From Myxococcota bacterium (GTDB lineage: Bacteria; Myxococcota_A; UBA9160; UBA4427): 40,173 nucleotides of DNA. A program made the translations under genes and the position numbers. Numbering within the stretch: the first letter of the stretch is position 1; each line of letters begins with the position of its first letter. The notes below the pieces were generated by a model, which saw nothing but the letters and a program-made list of their open reading frames with translations, did not search any database and was not told where the DNA came from. Location: contig JASMLK010000060.1 of the NCBI GenBank assembly GCA_030748735.1, positions 1 to 40,173 on the forward strand. The letters are read 5' to 3'. Positions 16,201-25,787 of the stretch are shown here, in pieces.

Positions 16201-18302
16201 GTTCCGGCCCCCGAGAAGTCCGCGCCGTCGAGGGTCGCGCTTTCGAAGTTCCAATTGACGAGTTCGAGGTCCGAGAAATCGAACCCGGAAACGTCTCGAT
16301 CCGAAAGATCGACACCCACCGCGTCGCTTGCGTCCTGGTCGTTGCCGGGTTCGAAGTCGAGCTTGCCCTGGAAGAGCGAGGGCGCCGCACTCTGCAAGTC
16401 GACGCCGCCGAGATCGATACCGTCGATCTGGGCTCCGTTGAACGACGTGTCCGCGGCGACGGTGATGTCGTTGAGTCGCGCCCCGCTGAGATCGGAACCC
16501 GGAAAGCTGGCCCCCGAGAAATCGGCGCCGTTGAAGTTCGCGTTCACCAGCTCGCTGTTCGTGAAGACGACGTCGACGAAGGAGGTGCACACTCTGGCAC
16601 CGTCGATGTCGTTGCAAATGCCCTCGGCGTCGGTCAGATCGGCGTAGCTGAAGGTCGCGCCGTCGAAACTCGATGTCGTGAGGTTCACGCCGACCATCGA
16701 TGTCGGCGACGATGCGGTGCCGACGAACGAGGCCCCGGAGAAGTCCGTGGTGACCGCGACCGCGCCGTCGAGGTCGGCTTCGTCGAAGGAGCCCGTCACG
16801 AAGTGGGTGTTCGACAAGACCGCGCCGGTCAGGGTCGCGCCGTCGAAGGTCGCGGACGCAAAGCCCGTGCAATCCTCTTCGTCCGGGTCGCAGGTGTTGA
16901 GCGCGCCGTTGAAGTTCGCACCGGTGAGGATCGCGTCGTCGAACGACACGTTGTCGATCGTCGCGTCGCGGAAACTGACACCGACCAGGCTCGAACCCTC
17001 GAAGCCGACCGCCGTGACATCGGTGTCCCGAAAGCTCCCGGCGTCGAGCTGCATGTGGCTGAGGTCGTCGACCAGCGGCGCCCCGACGATCGCCGAGCAG
17101 GCGAGCAGGCGGTCCCAATCGACGCCCTGGATCGAGATGTTGTAGGAACCGTCGCCCTGGGCGACCTGGCCGTCGAAGGCGCCGGCGAAGTTGACGCAGT
17201 CGTCGCAGGTCGTTGCGTCCTCGGGGTCGGGTTCCACGCTGCAACCGTCTTGGATGTTGTCGAAGGTGACGCGCTCGAGGGTCGCATCGGTGAAGTCGGC
17301 GTAGCTCAGATCGGCGTCGTCGAACCGGGTGTCGCGGATCGTCGCGCCCGAGAAGTCTGTGCGTCCATTGCCGGCCGCTTCGAAGCCATCGCACATTTCG
17401 TCGTCGCCAACGTCGAGACGGCAGACCGTGCTGGTGAAACGAAAGTCGGCTTCCTCGATCGTCGTGTCGGCGAACGAGGCCCCGGCGATTCGCGTCCCGA
17501 TCAGGTCGAATTCGAGCAAGCTGAGATCGTGCCATTCGCTGCCGCGGATGTCCGAAGTGACGTCCTCGGTGTTCAGGATCGAAAGGGACTCGACGGTGGC
17601 CAGCGGGTCGCCGCCGTTTTCGGGGCCGACGGCGATACAACTCCAGAGGTTGTTCTCTTCGTCGGTCTGGATGCACGGTTCGGCGATGGCGCCCCAGACG
17701 GCATCGACCAGGGTCGCCTGCCGGAAGATGGCGCCCGACATCACGACCTCGTCCCCACTGAACGTCGCCGAAATGAATGTCCCGGTGAGGTCGGCCCTCG
17801 TAAAGTCGGTCTGGATCAAGATCGGGCACAGGCTCGCGTCCCCGTCGTCGTCCGGGTCGTCGATGCAGCGGAAGTAGCTGTCCGTAAGCACCGCGTCGCT
17901 GAAGTTGGCACTCTCGAAGTCACCCCCGCGCACCGTCGCCCGGCGCATTTCGACCTGGCGCATGTCCGCGCCGGTGAAGTCGTTGCGCAGCAGCGTGATG
18001 TCGTCGAGATCGGCGCCCGCGAAGGTCGCACCGGTGAAGTCGGAATCGAGCAGGATCGAGTACTGGAACCCGGGGCAGTTCGTGTTCGGCAGCGACTCAC
18101 AACCCGCGTCGATCCCGGCTCCGTCGATGTCGGCGTTGGTCTCGCCCGAGTGGTCGTGGTTGTAGTGATCGGTCGCCATGGCCGCGATTTCGTCCGCAAA
18201 CGGCCCTGCCCACGCGACGCGGCCGGCGCCCGTGGCCCAGAGCAGGAGGGCCGCGGCGGCGAGGATGCGAATCGTGTGGCTGGCGTTCTGCTTCATGGTC
18301 AT
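13272..18302 (-). CDS. Giant secreted pentapeptide-repeat protein with PEP-CTERM anchor
   Basis: This protein has 1676 residues. The signal peptide ends at about VAWA32. From about residue 75 to 1640 the protein is almost continuous A(D/N)LXX-type pentapeptide repeats (DFTGATFAGADL, NLRGAVFTDSEL, DLRGADLRGADF), predicting a very long right-handed quadrilateral beta-helix. The repeat run is broken at least fifteen times by short acidic segments bracketed by Cys, such as CDEDEGQGC, CDPDEEDC and CNENDADDC. The C-terminus has IPEP (1647-1650), a hydrophobic helix and ARRRH, a PEP-CTERM tail. The start lies two bases after the TpsA stop, so it is the last gene of the secretion operon. Most pentapeptide-repeat proteins are far smaller and cytoplasmic. 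A surface adhesin or matrix role is inferred. Confidence 0.85.
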   Translation of the reverse strand: MTMKQNASHTIRILAAAALLLWATGAGRVAWAGPFADEIAAMATDHYNHDHSGETNADIDGAGIDAGCESLPNTNCPGFQYSILLDSDFTGATFAGADLDDITLLRNDFTGADMRQVEMRRATVRGGDFESANFSDAVLTDSYFRCIDDPDDDGDASLCPILIQTDFTRADLTGTFISATFSGDEVVMSGAIFRQATLVDAVWGAIAEPCIQTDEENNLWSCIAVGPENGGDPLATVESLSILNTEDVTSDIRGSEWHDLSLLEFDLIGTRIAGASFADTTIEEADFRFTSTVCRLDVGDDEMCDGFEAAGNGRTDFSGATIRDTRFDDADLSYADFTDATLERVTFDNIQDGCSVEPDPEDATTCDDCVNFAGAFDGQVAQGDGSYNISIQGVDWDRLLACSAIVGAPLVDDLSHMQLDAGSFRDTDVTAVGFEGSSLVGVSFRDATIDNVSFDDAILTGANFNGALNTCDPDEEDCTGFASATFDGATLTGAVLSNTHFVTGSFDEADLDGAVAVTTDFSGASFVGTASSPTSMVGVNLTTSSFDGATFSYADLTDAEGICNDIDGARVCTSFVDVVFTNSELVNANFNGADFSGASFPGSDLSGARLNDITVAADTSFNGAQIDGIDLGGVDLQSAAPSLFQGKLDFEPGNDQDASDAVGVDLSDRDVSGFDFSDLELVNWNFESATLDGADFSGAGTDLTGASFESVQFDTVFSTLVPVENDFFSGTDLTNADLQDLDLSGFDLSNANLEGTRVSATLFVDANLSGARLVNLDQICDEGGCADITGAMLSCAEIRLTDHDDFIVVDDNMTPGDPGDDVTITDARQLFQFTDADLSGLQFTSQTLSEYDFSGLDLSRANFAENDVRLADFSDTNLAGTLFTDATICATSGDADCADFSGTDLVGSTDCNVQEGANFTGVDFVNAPRDLFEGTIDASAECVIFASADLSLPEDPGMTQPASGFDFSDFTNYTGAVLAGASVRHQRFDGFATDFFSQFAHAPESVDSLCSDEDDDVANIDDRPDFTFTDFSCAYLNDKEFTNAVMNDAQFVRTELAGASFDGATLAGANFTDVDFSTLDPVDDADLFQSLTNAPGAEGSEENPDDRVDESGVPYPNLQLVNFSFANLELTSGNFNLNHVDLLNANLSGARFVNVDLRDAILDAPVSLCDDADGDSTTCSPLLHSEQVCVDITGAMVEGASFRFVHFGELFEFHAGGVDAARLFFQDVDGENLRGTNFTGSNIAGLDFSGLDMTDAALFAVTRLCDEDEGQGCAIFDETTFASSDVSTPLIMTSIDFDEASIAGARFDNVDLSGSDLNDVGGLCTAGDVCVSITGKHTRLFNVVFDHLDLTGVDFGANGTDDAVTQFAGASMRDTDLTGLVLHDRDFTNVDFSRAILTNIDLEGSILSGATFGCNENDADDCSVLDGAKLCGVDASSARFEGSFDGTDFLPSSCSESANLRGAVFTDSELGTLDLSQADLEAATFDASVKLCNEGGHCLTIDDANLVGVDFTGVDFNDAPADWFQAAGIRDLGETIFVSADLSGKLLPFTRFDQADFTSADLRDADLRGTTFDNAQFASGGSTDSGSCTLASGTTRVDLRGADLRGADFSRARNFHRGCVRMNSSTVYDANTRFPAGFDYLDNITLIPEPRSFVLQAAALLTLVLLAARRRHTSPA

Positions 18303-18304
18303 GG

Positions 18305-21300
18305 TCAGTCCCCGAACACGTCGAGGATGTCGCTCCCGCGGACGAAGCGGGAGGGATGGACGGCCTCGGCGAACTGCTCGAGGCTGATGCCTTCGGGTTT
18401 GATCGTGGCGAGCCAGCGCAGCTGGATGCGGCTGTACTCGCCGGGCGTGAGGCCGAGCTTGCGGTGGTAGGAGAACAAGGCGTCGAGATCTTCGAGGGCC
18501 AGGTAGGCGTCGAACTGGGAACTCGGTCGGTTGCGCAGGTAGCGGCGGAACTCGAAGCCGAGTACCCGGCGGGCGCCGCTGTCGGTGAGGTAGTCGTCGA
18601 GGGCGCTCTGCAGGACCTCGCGCACGGCGTCGGCCTTTTCTTCGTCCTTGCCGAATAGCCGCAGGTAGCGGTCGGACACTTCGCGCGCGTCGCGTGCGAG
18701 GATGCGTGACGTCGAAACCCGGACCCGGCGATCCGCCCGCGAGGGGAGGTCACCGCCGACATCGTCCACGATGCCCGCACCCTCGATGCGGGCGAGCACC
18801 GCCTCGGGCCGATCCGTTTCGAGGGCGATGTCGATGTTCGAGAGCAGCGCATCCTGCACCGAAAGCGGCGCGTCGCCAAGGTGTGTCGCGAAGGCGGTCA
18901 CGACTCCCGGGTCGTAGAGCCGCGCGTCGTAGATGCTCGTGTAGTCGTCGCGCGTGGCGCCTTCGGGGTGGAGGTCGGGGAGCCCGCCGTTGAAGGTGCG
19001 GTCGAAGTCCTCGGCGCGGATCTCGCCTCCGCCCGGCTCGATCTCGGCCACGATGAAACCTTCGAGTTCGTCGTTCGGGGCGAACGGGTCCGAAACACCG
19101 AACGACGGGGCGCGTCCCGAACCTTCGAGTTCGATCTCGCCGTCGAGGGAAATCGTGTTGGCCACGTAGTCGACGCCAGCGTCCTTGCGTACCTGGCCGT
19201 CGAATCCGATGTATTCGCCGGCTTTGCGGAGCAGCAGCACGATCGTGTCGGCCACCACGTCGATCGTCACGGCGGAAAGATCGCCGAGTGCGGCGTAGGT
19301 CGTGCCGACGTCGCCGATCGAGAGCGCACCCCCGACGCTCATCTTCTCACCCTCGGCCATGCGGAAACTCGCGACTTCGAAGCTGAGGTCGCCGCTGCGT
19401 TTGCCGATGGTCGCCGTCGGCGAGCGGCGCGCGTTGTCGGGGACGAAGCCCGTGTCTTCGTCGAGGTCGGCTTCGCGCGTGCCGAAGAACTCGACGCGAT
19501 CGGCGCGCACCGTCTGGTCTTCTCCGTGGGCGTCGAAGGAGACGCGCGCGAGTTCACTCGCACTCGGATCGAGGTTCACCCGCAGCACGCTGTCGGGCCC
19601 GCTTGCGTCGCGTACGAGGTCGATGTCGCCGCCGAAGGCCGCTTCTTCGCGCACGTTCAGGGTGAGGTCCGCTTCGTCGCTGGCGGTGATGTCACCGTTG
19701 AAGTCGAGGGTGTCGCCGGTGAGGGTGACTTCGCCATCGACTTCGACGTCGCCGTAGAAGATCTGGTCTTTCGTGGTCGAGATCACGAGTTCGTCGCCCG
19801 CTTCGTCGCTCAGGCGGATGCGCGCTTCGTCGTTCACTTCGCCGATCACCAGCGAGCGGAACTGCGCGTCGATCGCGCGGCCGGTCCGCTGGGCGCTGAT
19901 GACGACATCCACGTCGCTGTCGACGTCGTTGGCGTTCACGTAGAGGTTCACGAGATTCGGCGCGCTGTTCGTGCCGCCAGTGAGCTTGTTCGCGATCTCG
20001 TCGGTGATCTCGACACCGCCGAGTCGCGACACGAGTTCGTAGTCGACGGGGCGGCTCTCGCTGCTGCCGACGAACTGATCGATGCTCGCAATCTCGCCGC
20101 TGCCGCAGTCGCCTGCGCATTCGCTGATGTCTGCGCGCTCGTGCTCGATTCGGAAGCGCAGGCCGGCGCCTTCGCTGGTGGCGACCGGGCGGAAGAGCAC
20201 GTCGGGGTCGTCGGCAATCACGCTGTCGTCGCCGTCGGCGAGAAGGATGATCTCGCGCGCCGCGAAGTCCGCGCTGTCGTAGTAGGTGAGGTTGGTATCG
20301 CCCCCGGCTTCGTCTGCAAGCGTGACCACGCCACCGCGCAGCACGTCGACCGTGCCGGCCTGCAGTTCCAGACGTGAGACGGGACCGTCGCCAGGATCGT
20401 TGATGCCCTCGAAGGTGGTGCTCAAGTTGCTCACCGTGATCGAACCGGCTTCGGAGACCAGGCGGATCACACCGATGTCGTCGCTGGCCCCGTCGATCTG
20501 TGAGGGATCGATGATGAGCGACTCACCGTTCTCGGCGAGCGCCGGGTCGTCGACGAAACCCGCGTCCTGTCGCACTTCGAAGATGGTGTCGGTTTCGTCT
20601 GCGTCTTCGCTCTTCAATAGAACGAAGGTCGGGGCGTTCGTGGTCAGGTCGACGGCCGGTGTCTCGCCGTCCTCCGCGAGGGCGCCGTCGAGACCCGCGC
20701 GCATCACGACCCCGTTGGTGGTGATCGTCACGTTCGGTTCGAAGGAAAGGTCGCCGTCACTTCCCGCGGCCCCGGCGTTCAGCTGGGTGAGGGTCTCGAC
20801 CGTGATGTCGAGGCCCGTCACGGTGTCGCTGCCAGAGCCGAAGACGAAGCTGTGATCCGCCCCGATCGCGAGACTCTCGAAGTCGTAGGAGCCAGCGCTG
20901 CGATCCCAGTCGACGGTCGCGCCTTCGGCCCGCAGGGTGAGGCGAAGATTGCTCCCCGAAACCGAGGTCGGGTCGAGGTAGATGTCGCCCTCGACGGACT
21001 CGACGAAGAAATCCGTGGGGTCTTCGTCGGGTTCGTCCTCCGTGTCGTCGTGTTCGGTGAGGTCGCTGTTGTTGAGGGCGTGGCGGACCGACGCGAGCAG
21101 CTCCGCCGTGACGTCGGCTTCCTGGAAGATCGACACCGTGTTGGGCACGGTCGCCGGAGTCGTGTCGGGATCGAAGGGCAGGGGCGCGAAGGCTGCGGCT
21201 TCGTCGTCAGTCTGTTCCCGCTCGAAGTCCGTGACGGTGAGGATGATCTCGTCCGTGTCCGGATCGTCGCCCGTGTCGGGGTCGAGCACGATCTCGATGG

Positions 21301-24300
21301 GTTCGGCGATGTCGTTGAGGTCGACGGCGCGAAGGTCGACGGTGTCGGCGCGGATCTCGAGTTCGAAGGGGTCGCCATCCGTCGGCGTCGTGTCCGAGAA
21401 GAGGCTCCACAGTTCGAGGTCTTCCTCGTCCTGGGCCTGGACGAGAACACTTTCGCCACTCAGGATGAGCTTCGAGGTGGCCGTGGGGACGTTGTCTCCG
21501 GCGCTCAAGAGGATGGCGGCGAGCGTAGAGTTGGGGTCGGCAGCGCTCTCGTAGTCGGAATGGATGACGTGCACGTCGGGGGCCACGTCGACGAAGAATT
21601 CGTCGGTCGGGGCGATGTCGTTTCCGTCGATGGGGGCGTCCTGCCGGAACACGAAGAGATCGACGGGGGTGTCGCCAGGCCCCTTGAAGACGGGCTTGTG
21701 CTCCGCGTCCCGATCGAGCAGGACCGCTGCCGATACGCCGCCCGAAAGGCCGTCGCCCGCTACGAGACGGATCTCGTCGGCCACGATCTCGAAGTCGCTG
21801 TCGTCACCTTCTTCGGGGGTGCCGTCGAAAGCCAGGATGCCGCTGCCCGAAAGCCCCGCGCGAATCGTCAGTGCAACGTCGCCGCCATCGTTGTCGAGCA
21901 CGAAGGCGTCGTTGTGGGTGCGCGTGTAGACGAAGGAGGCCGTGCCGCCGATGTCGAGCCCGCGAACGCTCAGCGTTGCGTCCAAAGCGCCATTGGCGAA
22001 GAGCGTGTCGATACCGTCGCGGGCATGCAGGGTGAGGAAGCTGTTTTCGAGCTTCGAGATCTCGATCGCGTCGTCGCCACCGATCGAACCGCCGTCCGAG
22101 CGCAGCGTGTACCGTACGCCGTCGACGTCGCCGTCCGCGAACTGGCTGGCTTCGGGAATCGCGTCCGCTTCGATCGACGCAGCCTGTCGCAAGGTGAAGG
22201 CGGGGTCGCTCGCGCTCCCGAAGTCGAAGTTCACCGTGCCGGTGCCGTCTTCGATCGCGACGACGGCGGCGTCGTTGCTCGCCGTGCTGCCGTCGCCCGC
22301 CCAGAGCGTGATGTCGTGGGCCGAAAGCGTCGGCGTACCTTCGAAGCTGAGATCGCCGCGACCGCCGGCACCGGCGTGGAGGACCAGGGCCTCGGTTTCG
22401 CTCGTTTCGCCGCCGTCGGCGAGGTCGAGGTCGGCGGCGATGATGAGATCCGCTTCGGCGGCGCTGTCGTCGTTGCGCAGGCTCCCGAGCGCTCCGGCGG
22501 TCAGTTCGACCACGCGGGCGTCGGCGTCGTCGATCGCGCTCGCGAGATCGCTGTCGACCGTGAACCCGTCGTAGACCTCGATCTCGAGGGTGTCGGGGGC
22601 CGCGGGCAGGGCGATCGGGGTCGACGCGGTGATGTCTTCCCTGGCACTGAGCGTGATGGTGTCGGTGGCGCTGACGTCGAGGCCACCGAAGTCGATTTCG
22701 CCGTCCCGCGATTGCAGGGTCAGGTTTTCGACAGTGAGGCTCGGGATGTCCGCGACATCGAGGTTGCCGTCCTGCACGATGCGGAGCTCGAGTGAATCGG
22801 TGCCCCCGTCACGGTCTTCGAGGGTGAACCCCGCGCCCGTGTTCGAGAGGTCGACCTGCGAGATCTTCTGCCCGCCGAGCCCATCACCCGCCCGCAAGTC
22901 GATCGAATCGGCGGCGAAGGTCACGTTGCCCGTGGACTCGCTGTCCGTGTTGTCGATGCGAAGATTCGCGAGTCCGTCTGCGCCAGCGCTGATCAGGAGG
23001 GTATCGTCGGCGCCGATCGTGATGTCGTCACCTTCGGGGCGAATCGAGATGCGACCGCGCGACGAAATGGCGACGTCTCCCGAAACGTCGTCGTCGTCCA
23101 CGGTCGGCTGATCGGCGTGTCGCGCGTCGAGCGTGCCCTCGAGCAGGTCGATGCTGTTGCCGCTGCCGATGCTGACGTCGCCACCGTTGGTCTGGATGAC
23201 GGGTTCGTCCGAAGCGTCGGAATCGCCGATCTTGAGCGAAGCGAACTGGAAGCCATCGCTGCGGATCTCGACATCGCCCCCCGCGAGTTCGGCGTCGGCC
23301 GCACCCGCGTGGGTGTCGATGTCGCCGAGCACCGCGACCCGGGTCATCTGGTCGCTGCGCTCGTTGGAGGCCGAATCGACGAACGATGACAGCGCGACGT
23401 TGGCCCGCGCGGTCAGGATTTCGCCCGTGGAGCCGAACTCGAGTATGCCGCCGTATTCATGATCCCGACCGTCGATCCTCTCGAAGGCGCGCACCGCGTC
23501 GAGGACCACGTTGCCGGTGCCACTCGTGATCGTCCCGTCGTAATAGAGGTTGCCGCCGACGCCATCGTTGCGGCGCGCGATCGACCGATCGCCGGCGCTG
23601 ACGACCACCGAACCCCCGGCGGTCGTGATCGTGCTGTTCTCGTGACCGTGAATGTCGCCGCCGCGGACCGGGTCTGCGTCTTCGTCTGCGGGGTCTTCCG
23701 CGACCCGGGCGAAGGCCCCGACGAGCACACCGCCGCCGGTTCGCTCGCTGTCGCTGTGTTCGGTGTTGATCGTCGTGCCGTCACCGAGGGTGGCGTCACC
23801 GCCTTCGGCCAGCACGGTGACGCTGCCGCCGGCAGTCGTGATGTCGGCTTCGAGGTCGACGTTGGTGCCGGTCAGGTTGATCGAGCCGCCGCCGGTTTGG
23901 AGGTCCTCGTTCAGGGTGAGGTCTCCGAAGTACTCGCGGGCCAGCTCGTCGTCGCCCGTTTCGAGTTCGGTTTGTCCTTCGGCGTTCGCGCGGAAGTCGA
24001 GGTTCAGCTCGAGGTTGCTCGCCTCGTTCCTGACCTCCGCGTTGATCACGACGTCGTTGGCGGCCAACAGGGTGAGTGTGACCTCGGTGTGGGTCAGCAC
24101 ACCGTCGTCGTCGTCGAAGGTCAGGTCGGCCCCGGTGAGCAGCTCGATGTCACCCGGCTGGCTTCCCTCGTCGTCGCCGCTACCGGAAGTCGTGAGGGTC
24201 ACGTTCGCGCCGCCGATCAGGGCCTGCTTCAACAGGTCGACAGCGATCTCGGAAACCGCGCTGTCGTCGTCCGGCCGAATCGTCGGCGAAAAGACGACGT

Positions 24301-25726
24301 TGGGGTCATAGCTCGCGCTTTCTTCGAGTTGGTTGTCGAGATCACAGCCGCCGGTGCAGCTCCCGGCCGGCACGATGTCGATGTCGAACGGATCGAGCAG
24401 CCAGTTTCCCCCCGTGTCCTCCGCGTTGCCGCTGCGGGCCGAAACGAGTGGGCTGGCGGTGACGTCGAGGAACGCGCGCCCGGAGGTTTCGACGAAGCCG
24501 CCGTCGCCACCGAGCCAACCGCCCTGGGCCGAGATCGTGCCGTGGCTCCGCGTGTTGCCGTCGGACCAGACGATGACCTCGCCGCCGTCCCCATCGCCCG
24601 TCGCGTCGGCACGCAGGGTGGTGCCGCGCCCGACGTAGGCGTGCTTTGCGGTTCGCGTCGAACCGGCACCGCCACGTGCACCGCCGACCTGGATGCGCCC
24701 GCCGCCGCCATCGCCGGAAGCGTCGAGCACGGCCTCGTCGGTGATGGCCACGTAGTCGCCGAGCACGTCGATGGTGCCGCCGCTTTCGCCCTCGGCGGTG
24801 TTCGATGCGTCGAGCAGCGCGCTACCCGCGACTTCGACCAGCCCGCCTTCGCCGGCTTCGAGTCGGATTTCCCGTGCGCGAATGCGACCGGTGTTGCGGA
24901 TCGCGAACGACAACATGTCGCCGGCCAGCATGCGGACGCTGCCGCTTCCGGCGTTGATGTCGCCGGTGTTTTCGATGGCGGGGTCGCCGCCGAAGCCTGC
25001 GGGGTCGTTCGCTGCCCCTCCGGTTCCGGAAAGGTCGGCATGCACGACGACATTGCTGTCGTGATTGCGCAACCAGATCTCGTCGCCCACGACCGCGGTG
25101 AGTGTACCGTCTTCGATGATGATCTCGCCGCTGTTGAGCACGCGTGCGCCGACCAGCAGTGCGTCGTTCGCGCGAATCACGCCGATGTTCTGGACCGTGC
25201 CGCTGAGGTCCGTCGCGTGCAGGTCGCCCGCGCGAAACGCCTCTTCGTCGACGTTGCCGCCGACGGCGACGAGCCGGCCGACGTCGAGATAGGAACCGTC
25301 GGCGAAGGTGATCCCCGCCTCGTTGGCGAACACGCAGCTGGCTTCGCACTTCACCATGCCGCGGAAGACCGACATGCGAATGCCAGACGCCTGGTTGAGC
25401 ACGCTCTCACCTTGCTGCTGTTGAAAGGTGAGGGTGTTGTTCGCCTGCTGGTCCATCACGTCCCAGCGGATCACGGCGTTCTTCGTGTTCTGGTCGAAGG
25501 TGGTGCGGGTTTCGGTGTTCTCGACGAAGTCGCCGTCGCCGGTCGTGGCGTCACCGATGGCGGTCGTCGTCGTGTCGGCGAACGCCGTGGCGGGGCTCAT
25601 GAAGAGCGTGGCGGGGCTCACGAAGAACGCAAAGAGCGTGATCCACGCAACCGCGCGCTCGCCACGGGGGTGCCGTGCGCGGGGGGCGCGTCGGTCGTGC
25701 GGGATGTGGGAGCGCGTTCGCTTCAT
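18305..25726 (-). CDS. TpsA-type exoprotein, filamentous-hemagglutinin-like
   Basis: This protein has 2473 residues. A long basic n-region precedes a hydrophobic core with predicted cleavage after AFA50, an extended signal common in two-partner exoproteins. Residues from about 50 form a TPS secretion domain: NNTLTFQQQQGESVLNQASG, CEASC (C127, C131), and FANEAGITFADGSYLDVG in place of the usual NPNG block. GGFVETSGRAFLDV and GGNWLLDPFDIDI are typical hemagglutinin-repeat features. The middle carries degenerate modules with an AGDGL-like core followed by an RQDA-like strand (encoded at about 20.2-22.9 kb), predicting a beta-helix. The last 150 residues are charged and helical rather than beta. 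It lies 60 bases after the TpsB gene and directly before the pentapeptide gene. It is very acidic (Asp/Glu-rich). Confidence 0.88.
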   Translation of the reverse strand: MKRTRSHIPHDRRAPRARHPRGERAVAWITLFAFFVSPATLFMSPATAFADTTTTAIGDATTGDGDFVENTETRTTFDQNTKNAVIRWDVMDQQANNTLTFQQQQGESVLNQASGIRMSVFRGMVKCEASCVFANEAGITFADGSYLDVGRLVAVGGNVDEEAFRAGDLHATDLSGTVQNIGVIRANDALLVGARVLNSGEIIIEDGTLTAVVGDEIWLRNHDSNVVVHADLSGTGGAANDPAGFGGDPAIENTGDINAGSGSVRMLAGDMLSFAIRNTGRIRAREIRLEAGEGGLVEVAGSALLDASNTAEGESGGTIDVLGDYVAITDEAVLDASGDGGGGRIQVGGARGGAGSTRTAKHAYVGRGTTLRADATGDGDGGEVIVWSDGNTRSHGTISAQGGWLGGDGGFVETSGRAFLDVTASPLVSARSGNAEDTGGNWLLDPFDIDIVPAGSCTGGCDLDNQLEESASYDPNVVFSPTIRPDDDSAVSEIAVDLLKQALIGGANVTLTTSGSGDDEGSQPGDIELLTGADLTFDDDDGVLTHTEVTLTLLAANDVVINAEVRNEASNLELNLDFRANAEGQTELETGDDELAREYFGDLTLNEDLQTGGGSINLTGTNVDLEADITTAGGSVTVLAEGGDATLGDGTTINTEHSDSERTGGGVLVGAFARVAEDPADEDADPVRGGDIHGHENSTITTAGGSVVVSAGDRSIARRNDGVGGNLYYDGTITSGTGNVVLDAVRAFERIDGRDHEYGGILEFGSTGEILTARANVALSSFVDSASNERSDQMTRVAVLGDIDTHAGAADAELAGGDVEIRSDGFQFASLKIGDSDASDEPVIQTNGGDVSIGSGNSIDLLEGTLDARHADQPTVDDDDVSGDVAISSRGRISIRPEGDDITIGADDTLLISAGADGLANLRIDNTDSESTGNVTFAADSIDLRAGDGLGGQKISQVDLSNTGAGFTLEDRDGGTDSLELRIVQDGNLDVADIPSLTVENLTLQSRDGEIDFGGLDVSATDTITLSAREDITASTPIALPAAPDTLEIEVYDGFTVDSDLASAIDDADARVVELTAGALGSLRNDDSAAEADLIIAADLDLADGGETSETEALVLHAGAGGRGDLSFEGTPTLSAHDITLWAGDGSTASNDAAVVAIEDGTGTVNFDFGSASDPAFTLRQAASIEADAIPEASQFADGDVDGVRYTLRSDGGSIGGDDAIEISKLENSFLTLHARDGIDTLFANGALDATLSVRGLDIGGTASFVYTRTHNDAFVLDNDGGDVALTIRAGLSGSGILAFDGTPEEGDDSDFEIVADEIRLVAGDGLSGGVSAAVLLDRDAEHKPVFKGPGDTPVDLFVFRQDAPIDGNDIAPTDEFFVDVAPDVHVIHSDYESAADPNSTLAAILLSAGDNVPTATSKLILSGESVLVQAQDEEDLELWSLFSDTTPTDGDPFELEIRADTVDLRAVDLNDIAEPIEIVLDPDTGDDPDTDEIILTVTDFEREQTDDEAAAFAPLPFDPDTTPATVPNTVSIFQEADVTAELLASVRHALNNSDLTEHDDTEDEPDEDPTDFFVESVEGDIYLDPTSVSGSNLRLTLRAEGATVDWDRSAGSYDFESLAIGADHSFVFGSGSDTVTGLDITVETLTQLNAGAAGSDGDLSFEPNVTITTNGVVMRAGLDGALAEDGETPAVDLTTNAPTFVLLKSEDADETDTIFEVRQDAGFVDDPALAENGESLIIDPSQIDGASDDIGVIRLVSEAGSITVSNLSTTFEGINDPGDGPVSRLELQAGTVDVLRGGVVTLADEAGGDTNLTYYDSADFAAREIILLADGDDSVIADDPDVLFRPVATSEGAGLRFRIEHERADISECAGDCGSGEIASIDQFVGSSESRPVDYELVSRLGGVEITDEIANKLTGGTNSAPNLVNLYVNANDVDSDVDVVISAQRTGRAIDAQFRSLVIGEVNDEARIRLSDEAGDELVISTTKDQIFYGDVEVDGEVTLTGDTLDFNGDITASDEADLTLNVREEAAFGGDIDLVRDASGPDSVLRVNLDPSASELARVSFDAHGEDQTVRADRVEFFGTREADLDEDTGFVPDNARRSPTATIGKRSGDLSFEVASFRMAEGEKMSVGGALSIGDVGTTYAALGDLSAVTIDVVADTIVLLLRKAGEYIGFDGQVRKDAGVDYVANTISLDGEIELEGSGRAPSFGVSDPFAPNDELEGFIVAEIEPGGGEIRAEDFDRTFNGGLPDLHPEGATRDDYTSIYDARLYDPGVVTAFATHLGDAPLSVQDALLSNIDIALETDRPEAVLARIEGAGIVDDVGGDLPSRADRRVRVSTSRILARDAREVSDRYLRLFGKDEEKADAVREVLQSALDDYLTDSGARRVLGFEFRRYLRNRPSSQFDAYLALEDLDALFSYHRKLGLTPGEYSRIQLRWLATIKPEGISLEQFAEAVHPSRFVRGSDILDVFGD

Positions 25727-25787
25727 CGAGAGATCGTCTGCTTTCGTGCGCTGTTCGGGGTGTGCGTCTGCATCAGTCGGCCGCCGC

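Noticed and set aside
14886..18470. Open reading frame of nearly 1200 codons on the plus strand opposite the pentapeptide gene
   Set aside because: It is a mirror of the repeats on the minus strand (Val/Glu/Arg-rich repetitive sequence). The minus frame has a signal peptide, pentapeptides and a PEP-CTERM tail.
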